DNA of 64,000 nucleotides from Ancylobacter crimeensis (GTDB taxonomy: Bacteria > Pseudomonadota > Alphaproteobacteria > Rhizobiales > Xanthobacteraceae). Under the pieces are notes generated by a model that made no database searches, had not been told where the DNA came from, and was given only the letters and a program-made list of their open reading frames with translations. This document shows, one piece after another, positions 57,586-64,000 of the stretch. Where the stretch lies: the NCBI RefSeq assembly GCF_023016805.1, contig NZ_JALKCH010000009.1, positions 62,001-126,000 on the forward strand, written 5' to 3'. The position numbers were made by a program, and so were the translations under genes. How positions within the stretch are numbered: the stretch's first letter is position 1; every line of letters starts with the position of its first letter.

Positions 57586-59163
57586 TCACGCCGCCGTGCT
57601 TTCAAGACCAAGGAGGTCGATGCACTGGCTCGCCAGTTCCTTCTTGTCGATCTTCGTGCCGTTGCGGACCGGAAAACTCTTCAGGAACACCATGTGGCGG
57701 GGCTTCTTGTAGGAGGCGAGCCGCGACAGCACGAAATGCATGATCTCTTCCTGCGTTGCCGGAAGCTCCTCGCGAAGGATGACGGCGGCGCAAACCGTCT
57801 CGCCGAATTCGGGATCGGGAACACCGACGACGGCGATCTCCAGGACAGACGGGTGCTGGCGCATGACGTTCTCGATCTCGGCCGGGTAGATGTTCTGCCC
57901 TTTCGAAATGATCAGGTCCTTGCTGCGGCCCACAATGTAGAACCAGCCATCATCGTCCATCCGGCCAAGATCCCCGATCTTGAACCAACCCTGGGAAATG
58001 GTTTCGGCGTCGAGCTGCGGTGCATTCCAGTAATGGCTGATCACGGACGGACCCGCCATCCAGATCTCGCCGACCTCACCGGGCGGGACTTCGCGGCCAT
58101 CGGTGCCAAGGACGCGAACCGCCTGGCCCGGCAAGCAACGTCCGACCGAGCCGGGATGCTTTTCAATATCCTCGCCGCGGATAAGCACGGGCACGCCGGT
58201 CTCGGTGGAACCGTAGGAAATCAGCAGCTCGACATGCGGCCAGCGTCGACGAACCTCGCTCATCAGCGCCGGAGGACAATTCTCTCCGCCGGTGTACCAG
58301 AGCTTCAATGTATCGAGCGGCAACCGGTTGGCCTCGTCTGCCTGGATGAGCGGACGGAACATGGATGGAAACATCAGCGCGTGAGTCACGCCCCACGCCT
58401 TGATGAAGCCGGCCAACCGCTCCGGGCTCCAGCTGCGGCTGGGCAATATCGCGACGGTGCCACCGACAAGCAGCGTCGGGATCGAACTCTCATTCATCGC
58501 GGCCGTATTGTACATTGGCGCGTTCAGCAGCATGACCGACGATGAATCGAGATTGCGGAACTGCGCGATCTGTTGCCAAGCGCACCACATGACCGCGAGC
58601 GAACGCATGGCAACGCCCTTAGGCCTGCCTGTCGTGCCGGACGTATAGAGGATCATCTGAATGTCGTTAGCGACCGGTTCGGCAAGCCGCGCCCCATGCG
58701 TGCAGAGGGCGTCATAGGCCTCACCTTCGGCTGTGGCCTCCAGCGTGACGATCCTGGGCACCGCGTCAGCCAGCGCCAGTGCGTCGTCGAGCGTCCGACC
58801 GAGTTCCGGCTCGGTGAACACGATCTTCGGCGTGCAGTCGCCGAGAATCGAGGCGATCTCGCTCGCTGTCAGCCGAAAGCTCACGGGCACAAAGGTGAGG
58901 CCGGCATAAGCGCAGGCACAATAAAGTTCGAGGATCTCGCCGCGATTATAAAGGAGGCTCGCCACCCGATCGCCCGTGGCCAGCCCATGCTGGCGCAAGG
59001 CACCGGCAAGGCGCAGAGCGCGGTCCCGCAACGTGCCATACGTCCGCGAGCCATGCTCCCACACGATGGCGAGCTTGTCGTTCTGATGAAACGCCTGCGG
59101 TCCGTAGTCGCCAAGGATGGACGAGACCGTCCAGCCCGGAGCGGGCGGGGCGAGATCTGGCAT
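57586..59163 (-). CDS. acyl-CoA synthetase (AMP-forming)
   Basis: A 525-residue ANL-superfamily ligase that activates a carboxylic acid to acyl-CoA. It has the AMP-binding loop MILYTSGTTGRPKGV, ISYGSTETGVPV, YIVGRSKDLIISKGQNIYPAEIE, and the catalytic lysine region NGTKIDKKEL at the C-terminus. ATG 59163 has GAGAG upstream. It probably makes the CoA ester that enters the carboxylase and hydratase steps. It precedes the carboxyltransferase gene by 10 bases. Confidence 0.92.
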   Translation of the reverse strand: MPDLAPPAPGWTVSSILGDYGPQAFHQNDKLAIVWEHGSRTYGTLRDRALRLAGALRQHGLATGDRVASLLYNRGEILELYCACAYAGLTFVPVSFRLTASEIASILGDCTPKIVFTEPELGRTLDDALALADAVPRIVTLEATAEGEAYDALCTHGARLAEPVANDIQMILYTSGTTGRPKGVAMRSLAVMWCAWQQIAQFRNLDSSSVMLLNAPMYNTAAMNESSIPTLLVGGTVAILPSRSWSPERLAGFIKAWGVTHALMFPSMFRPLIQADEANRLPLDTLKLWYTGGENCPPALMSEVRRRWPHVELLISYGSTETGVPVLIRGEDIEKHPGSVGRCLPGQAVRVLGTDGREVPPGEVGEIWMAGPSVISHYWNAPQLDAETISQGWFKIGDLGRMDDDGWFYIVGRSKDLIISKGQNIYPAEIENVMRQHPSVLEIAVVGVPDPEFGETVCAAVILREELPATQEEIMHFVLSRLASYKKPRHMVFLKSFPVRNGTKIDKKELASQCIDLLGLESTAA

Positions 59164-59194
59164 GGGAACTCTCTTCAAAACGGCGTGTCGGCGG

Positions 59195-59842
59195 TCAGGC
59201 GACCACCTGATGGACAGGATCGGAAATGGCATCATCGCGCGCGGCCTCGGAAGGCAGCGCCAGACGTCGGACCCAGAAGCGGATCGGCGAAAATTCTTGA
59301 AGCCGCGCCAAGGCTGACGGGTCGAGCATGGCGTGGGTCGCCAACCCCTCCACGAGCCCGATCAGATCGGCCGAGATCGAGCGGGCGTCGAGATGGGGCT
59401 GGAGATCCCCCTTTTCCTGCGCCTGCCGAATGGCGCGAGCCACTGACCTGCGCCATCCGACAAGGTAACTCTCGATTTCCAGCCGGAGCTGCTCATCGCA
59501 CATGGCCTCGGCGTAGAAGAAGAAGAAGATCCGGCACATCGCGAGGCGCCGCCGGTCGAGCGGCATAGCACCTTCCAGTATCGATTCGAGCGCCTGAAGT
59601 CCTTCGAGCGTGGAGAGCATACGCGTATTGTGTTCCGAGTGTATTTCGGCCGCACGCCTCAGACCACCAAGAAGAAGATCCTTCCTGTTTTTGAAGAAAT
59701 GCCCGATCACACCCGTGGACCAGCCCGACCGCTCGGCGACACCGCGGATGGTTGCCGAAGCAACCCCTACCTCCGCAGTGACATCCAGCAACGCATCGCA
59801 AATCTGACGACGTCTTTCATCATGATCCACGATACGCGGCAT
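59195..59842 (-). CDS. TetR/AcrR family transcriptional regulator
   Basis: A 215-residue regulator. The N-terminal helix-turn-helix (ERRRQICDALLDVTAEVGVA, TIRGVAERSGWSTGVIGHFF) is followed by a helical ligand-binding domain with a run of Phe (RIFFFFYAEAM). It lies within the catabolic operon, between the binding-protein and ligase genes, so it probably controls the cluster in response to an acyl-CoA or the transported acid. I did not find a clear palindromic operator in 60952-61172. Confidence 0.9.
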   Translation of the reverse strand: MPRIVDHDERRRQICDALLDVTAEVGVASATIRGVAERSGWSTGVIGHFFKNRKDLLLGGLRRAAEIHSEHNTRMLSTLEGLQALESILEGAMPLDRRRLAMCRIFFFFYAEAMCDEQLRLEIESYLVGWRRSVARAIRQAQEKGDLQPHLDARSISADLIGLVEGLATHAMLDPSALARLQEFSPIRFWVRRLALPSEAARDDAISDPVHQVVA

Positions 59843-59856
59843 GATTGGCTCCTTCC

Positions 59857-60951
59857 TCAGTTCAAGGCAACCCACCGATTGAAGCGATCAATTACGTCGG
59901 AGATGTGCTTGGTATAATAATCGGCATCTTCCTGAATCGCATCGGCAGCATTGTCGCCTGCTACGATCCACGGCCCGAGCCCCTCACCATAGTCGGACAG
60001 TTTCAGTGCCTTGATATCAGTGGCATAGGTAATGGCGCGAACGAGCTTCTTTTGCCCTTCAAGATCGCCGATATTGTAAGCGATCAGGGCCTGCCCGGCA
60101 GCCGCGTTCGGAGCGCCCTTCGGCACGGCATAAACCGCCTGTGCGTAGAGCGAATCCTTCCAGTTGATAGCCAATGGCGCCTTGTCGTTTTTCACTGCGC
60201 TGTAGACGCGACCGCTCCAGGCGATGCCCATCGAACATTCGCCGCTCGAAATCAGACGGATCGCATCATCCCCATTGGACCACCAGATGACATCCGACTT
60301 TATGCTGTCGAGCTTCTTGAAGGCGCGGTCCAAATCGAGGGGATAGAGCTTGTTTCGATCCGCCCCATCGGCGATAAGCGCAGATTCCAGCACGCCGCCA
60401 TATTGTGGATATTTGAAAAGGCAGCGCTTTCCCGGAAATTTCTTCAAATCGTAAAGGTCTCGTACCGTCTTTGGTGCGCCTTCACCACTAAATTTTTCCG
60501 TATTATAGGTAAAAACGATTCCGTAGCGCATGACATCGACGCCATAATCGTCATACGCACCATTTCCGAGATCGGAGACCTTAACAATGCTCGGGTCAAG
60601 CTTCTCAAGATAACCGGCTTCGCGAGCACGGACGAAATCGCTCTTGGTTGCGAATTCCACGAAACTCCATGGAATCGGGGCGCCGCTATCCATGGCCGCG
60701 AAGAACTTTGTGAGATCAGGACTGAAGTCGGTACGAAGCGTCACACCGGTTTCCGCCGAGAACCCCTTGAAGATCGCTTCATCGCGAGCCCGGGTGGTGG
60801 CTCCCCCCGATCCATCGTACCAGACGACTTCGCCTTTGGCCTTGGCCTTTACATCCGGGGGAAGGACATCGGCTATCGCGAGCGGAGCGAAAACAAAGTG
60901 GGAGCAGAGGGTAACGGCAAACGCAAGGACGGACTTGGATGCGCGCTGCAT
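59857..60951 (-). CDS. periplasmic solute-binding protein of the split ABC importer
   Basis: A 364-residue extracellular binding protein with a Sec signal peptide (MQRASKSVLAFAVTLCSHFV ... ADV, cleavage about residue 28). Its mature part (EVVWYDGSGGATTRARDEAI, MRYGIVFTYNTEKF, MGIAWSGRVYSAV) is of the PotD/FbpA-like periplasmic type 2 group. Start ATG 60951 has GGAGACT 9 bases before it; an ATG at 60990 adds a leader without signal features. The gene is visibly less GC-rich than its neighbours. It is first in the operon whose permease lies at 54310-56037. Confidence 0.88.
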   Translation of the reverse strand: MQRASKSVLAFAVTLCSHFVFAPLAIADVLPPDVKAKAKGEVVWYDGSGGATTRARDEAIFKGFSAETGVTLRTDFSPDLTKFFAAMDSGAPIPWSFVEFATKSDFVRAREAGYLEKLDPSIVKVSDLGNGAYDDYGVDVMRYGIVFTYNTEKFSGEGAPKTVRDLYDLKKFPGKRCLFKYPQYGGVLESALIADGADRNKLYPLDLDRAFKKLDSIKSDVIWWSNGDDAIRLISSGECSMGIAWSGRVYSAVKNDKAPLAINWKDSLYAQAVYAVPKGAPNAAAGQALIAYNIGDLEGQKKLVRAITYATDIKALKLSDYGEGLGPWIVAGDNAADAIQEDADYYTKHISDVIDRFNRWVALN

Positions 60952-61172
60952 ATCGAAGTCTCCGAAGTTCCCGATCGGGAGGCCCATCATCGTTATAAGA
61001 CAAGCGTAACGAAAAAAAATGAAATCGCAATCGGCGCGAGTATTTTTTATGACGCCTGTCTTGCAAAAAAGCTGATGCCACGCTTAGGATGCCTTGCCAT
61101 CGGGCAAAGCTCCTGGGCGGCCGAGGTGCGGCCACGCTCGGCAGGCATCACCTTCTTCAAGGGATTGAGGAT
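60952..61172. promoter_or_regulatory. divergent promoter region of the catabolic cluster
   Basis: The 221-base spacer separates the minus-strand operon (binding protein onward) from the plus-strand ATPase and carboxylase genes. It has A-runs near 61010 and 61043 and is less GC-rich than the genes. TetR binding here would control both units; I see no convincing dyad. Confidence 0.45.
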
Positions 61173-62273
61173 TTGAGCTCCGGTGACATCCAGTCGAACG
61201 GCATCGCAATTCAGGGGTTGGGCCTGACCTTTCCCAATGGCTGGGTCGGCCTGAAACCAAGCGACCTTCACATAGCCGGCGGCAGCTTCTGCACGCTCCT
61301 CGGACCGTCCGGTTCCGGCAAGACGACTTTGCTGCGCACGATTGCGGGCCTGATCACCCCGACCTCGGGACGCGTGTTTATCGGGACGAGAGACGTGACG
61401 CGCGTATCGGTCCAAGAGCGCAATATCGGCTTCGTCTTCCAGAGCTACGCTCTGTTTCCTACGATGAGCGTAGCGGAAAACATCGAATATCCGCTCCGTG
61501 TCCACAAGTGGTCCGCAACCGACCGAACCGCGCGCGTTAAGGAAATCCTCGATCTCATCGAGCTTCCGGCCTTCGCGGGGCGCGCGGTCGGCGAACTGAG
61601 CGGCGGGCAGCAGCAGCGTGTCGCCATTGGTCGCGCCATCGCTTATCGGCCCTCACTGCTGCTGCTCGATGAGCCAATGGGTGCGCTCGACAGGCGCCTG
61701 CGCCAGCAACTCGGCGCCGACCTGCGCGACATACAACAGCGCACCGGCATCACCGCCGTATATGTGACGCATGATCAGGAGGAAGCCTTCATTCTGTCCG
61801 ATCGCATCGCGATCATGAACCATGGAGAGATCCTCCAATATGCGACGCCGGACGAACTCTATTTCCACCCAACCTCGCGTTTCGTCGCCGAATTCCTGGG
61901 TGAAGCCAATCTTATCGATGTAGTGGAACTTCGCTCGTGCGAAAAGGGCGCGTTGGTAGCGATCACCTCCTATGGAGCGGTGCCCCTCCCGGCCGGCATG
62001 ACCGTTCCTGGCGGATCGGGCGAGCGAGTATTGATCGTGCGCCCGGAGGACGTCGAACTTGTTACCGCGCCGGATCGTTCGGACATCCCGACCCCCGGCA
62101 TACCGGTGACGATCGACAATGTGCGGTTTCTGGGCAGTCGCTCGCTGGTGACGGTGAGCACGGCGGATGGAAAACGTCTGAGAGTTGAGTGCAGCAAATG
62201 GCGCCCGCCTAACGCTGACACCACAGCCTACCTCACCTGGCAACCTTCAGCCGTCGCATTGGCCGATCGCTGA
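61173..62273 (+). CDS. ABC importer ATP-binding protein
   Basis: A 366-residue ATPase with Walker A GPSGSGKTT (residues 44-52), signature LSGGQQQRVAIGRAI, Walker B LLLLDEPMGALDRR and switch His VTHDQEEAFILSDR. A TOBE domain follows from about residue 280 (VLIVRPEDVELV). It probably energises the fused permease and binding protein of the same cluster, transcribed from the other strand. TTG 61173 with GAGG just upstream is the likely start; an ATG at 61089 would add an unlikely leader. Confidence 0.88.
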   Translation: MSSGDIQSNGIAIQGLGLTFPNGWVGLKPSDLHIAGGSFCTLLGPSGSGKTTLLRTIAGLITPTSGRVFIGTRDVTRVSVQERNIGFVFQSYALFPTMSVAENIEYPLRVHKWSATDRTARVKEILDLIELPAFAGRAVGELSGGQQQRVAIGRAIAYRPSLLLLDEPMGALDRRLRQQLGADLRDIQQRTGITAVYVTHDQEEAFILSDRIAIMNHGEILQYATPDELYFHPTSRFVAEFLGEANLIDVVELRSCEKGALVAITSYGAVPLPAGMTVPGGSGERVLIVRPEDVELVTAPDRSDIPTPGIPVTIDNVRFLGSRSLVTVSTADGKRLRVECSKWRPPNADTTAYLTWQPSAVALADR

Positions 62274-62291
62274 ACGGAACGGAATTGGCTC

Positions 62292-63959
62292 ATGAAGAAG
62301 GTTTTGATCGCCAATCGTGGCGAGATCGCCGTCCGGATCATTCGCGCCTGCCGCGACGCCGGCCTATCGCCCATCGCCATCGCCTCGGATGCCGATAGGA
62401 CCGCCCTGCATGCAAGATTGGCCGATGAGGTGCACCGCCTGAAGGGCACCTCTCCGATCGAGACCTATCTGAATCAGGCCGCAATCCTCGATATCGCGCG
62501 CCAGGCCGGCGCGGACGCGGTGCACCCCGGCTATGGCCTGTTGTCGGAGAACGAGAGCTTCGCTGCCGCCGTCACCGCCTCCGATCTCATCTGGATAGGC
62601 CCTTCGGCCGATGCAATCGCCCGGCTTGGCGACAAGGTGGCGGCACGCGCCATTGCACGACGCGTCGGCGCTCCGCTGCTTCCTTCGCTCGATGATGGCG
62701 CGCTCACCCTGGATACAGCACGCCAATTCATCGCCGCGCACGGACTACCCGTTATCGTCAAGGCGCAGAACGGCGGCGGCGGGCGCGGGATGCGGATCGT
62801 TCGGCACGAAAGCGAGTTGCCTTCCCAGCTCGCCGCAGCCGAGCGCGAGGCCCAGATCGCCTTCGGGCGACCGGAATGCTTCATTGAACGTTATCTGGAG
62901 AATGCCCGCCACATCGAAACCCAGTGTCTGGCCGACCGGCACGGCCATGTCCTCATCGTCTCGACCCGCGACTGCACGCTGCAGCGCCGGCAGCAGAAGA
63001 TCATCGAAGAAGCGCCTGCCCCCTTCCTGACCACCATTCACAACGAGCGACTGGCGGCGGCGTCGACAGCCATTCTGCAGGACGTCGGCTATTGCGGCGC
63101 GGCAACCTGCGAGTTCCTGCTCACGGCAGAGGGCGATATCTTCTTCCTTGAGGTGAATACCCGCATCCAGGTCGAGCATCCTGTTACCGAGGAGATCGCT
63201 GGTTTCGATCTCATCCGCGAAATGTTCCGCATAGCGATGGGCGAGCATCTACCGTCGACGGCTCCGAGGCTGCGCGGCCACGCCGTCGAGTTTCGCATCA
63301 ACGCCGAAGACCCCTATTCGGACTTCAGGCCAAGACCCGGCCGGATCTCGAGGCTTGCCCTGCCTGGGGGTCCCGGCGTGCGCTTGGATTTCGGCTATGA
63401 AGCCGGCGATACCGTGCCGCCTTATTACGACTCCCTGATCGGCAAAATCATCGTCCATGGCCGCGATCGAATTGAAGCGCTGACGCGAGCGCGACGCGCG
63501 CTCGGCGAATTCCAGATCGAAGGCGTTGCAACGCTGGCGCCATTGCACCGGGCGATCCTGTCCCAAAAAGAGTTTGCGTCGGGCGACGCCGCAGGTTTTG
63601 CCGTCCATACACGATGGATCGATGAGCACATCGACGCGCTCAGCGATGCCGCCGCTGCGATGGATCGCAGCCGAGGCCGGATCGCCACCCTTCCCGGCAC
63701 ATCCGACGCGGAGATGAGCAGCGCATTTGATGATCCGCCAGCCTATCGTATCGGTATCAAGGCCCCGCTTGCCGGCACCGTTCTGGAACTCTGCGTGTGC
63801 GAGGGCCAGAACATCGCGCCGGGCGACCTCGTCGCTGTCATGGAATCGATGAAGATGGAGCAGTCCATCCTCGCCGAAACGGCGGGGGTCGTTGCCCGGA
63901 TCAATGTGGCGCCGGGCGCATTCATCGACGCCGATGCCGATTTGGTCGGGCTCGACTGA
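62292..63959 (+). CDS. acyl-CoA carboxylase biotin carboxylase/biotin carrier subunit
   Basis: A 555-residue alpha subunit. The biotin carboxylase N-domain has KVLIANRGEIAVRIIRACRD, the ATP-grasp part KAQNGGGGRGMRIV, then the core RRQQKIIEEAPA, LEVNTRIQVEHPVTEEIAG and the C-domain HAVEFRINAEDP. The biotin-accepting lysine is Lys521 in AVMESMKMEQSI near the C-terminus. At 555 residues it is shorter than the usual ~650-690, so the inter-domain (BT) segment is reduced. It supplies the carboxylated biotin to the subunit at 56034-57575. Confidence 0.93.
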   Translation: MKKVLIANRGEIAVRIIRACRDAGLSPIAIASDADRTALHARLADEVHRLKGTSPIETYLNQAAILDIARQAGADAVHPGYGLLSENESFAAAVTASDLIWIGPSADAIARLGDKVAARAIARRVGAPLLPSLDDGALTLDTARQFIAAHGLPVIVKAQNGGGGRGMRIVRHESELPSQLAAAEREAQIAFGRPECFIERYLENARHIETQCLADRHGHVLIVSTRDCTLQRRQQKIIEEAPAPFLTTIHNERLAAASTAILQDVGYCGAATCEFLLTAEGDIFFLEVNTRIQVEHPVTEEIAGFDLIREMFRIAMGEHLPSTAPRLRGHAVEFRINAEDPYSDFRPRPGRISRLALPGGPGVRLDFGYEAGDTVPPYYDSLIGKIIVHGRDRIEALTRARRALGEFQIEGVATLAPLHRAILSQKEFASGDAAGFAVHTRWIDEHIDALSDAAAAMDRSRGRIATLPGTSDAEMSSAFDDPPAYRIGIKAPLAGTVLELCVCEGQNIAPGDLVAVMESMKMEQSILAETAGVVARINVAPGAFIDADADLVGLD

Positions 63960-63960
63960 C

Positions 63961-64000
63961 ATGCCGTGCGCGACGTTCGAAGGTCTTTGTGAAGACGACC
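63961..64000 (+). CDS. possible start of the next gene (cut by the window edge)
   Basis: An ATG one base after the carboxylase stop opens a frame that stays open to the window edge (13 codons). There is no strong ribosome binding site beyond the end of the preceding gene. The product cannot be identified from so few codons. Confidence 0.25.
   Translation, partial: MPCATFEGLCEDD

Overview
The window is about 64 kb of high-GC DNA from what looks like an alphaproteobacterium of the order Hyphomicrobiales, perhaps the Ancylobacter/Starkeya/Xanthobacter group. That is an inference from gene content, GC-rich codon use, short 4-base gene overlaps, candidate EcfG-type stress promoters (GGAAC-N16/17-CGTT) and a FixK/FNR box. 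No rRNA gene is present, so the assignment is not firm.

Positions 1-12203 hold a truncated M48 lipoprotein protease and a secreted thermonuclease-like protein, then tRNA-Arg(CCU). A tiny scar of an integrative element follows the tRNA: an 18-base repeat of the tRNA 3' end and a tyrosine-recombinase tail. Next come an iron-siderophore uptake operon (permease, ATPase, esterase), a cytochrome b561, and four stress-type genes (PfpI, DUF72, two GH13 enzymes). Three of the upstream regions in that last group carry EcfG-like promoters.

Positions 12605-35620 are mostly core or housekeeping: tamA-tamB with an unusual minicistron tandem repeat at the tamB start, a two-gene ABC exporter, threonine aldolase, M32 carboxypeptidase and phosphoketolase. 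A 31-residue membrane peptide gene lies behind a perfect FNR/FixK box. Then come a polyamine-type ABC importer (D-A-B-C), proB, obgE, a GNAT acetyltransferase, rpmA-rplU and a CsbD-like stress protein.

Positions 35741-51324 form the most unusual region. It begins at tRNA-Ser(CGA) and contains four tightly packed minus-strand genes for very large proteins (1183, 945, 1495 and 584 aa) of unknown function. The first resembles DUF6603-type proteins. A divergent gene encodes an 801-aa protein with an amidase-like zinc site and an M23-like second part. A 240-base stretch of about 30% GC separates the two transcription units, in a genome that is otherwise well above 60% GC. No phage tail, secretion-machine or contractile-injection gene accompanies them. 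This is the best candidate for an undescribed system.

Positions 51543-64000 are a catabolic gene cluster in two divergent units. It has an ABC importer whose parts are split between the strands, a TetR regulator, an acyl-CoA ligase, both subunits of a biotin-dependent acyl-CoA carboxylase, a thiolase-like protein paired with a DUF35 protein, a MaoC-type hydratase and an SDR. The likely job is uptake, CoA activation and carboxylation or retro-aldol/hydration chemistry of an unknown carboxylic acid. The cluster may continue beyond the right edge.
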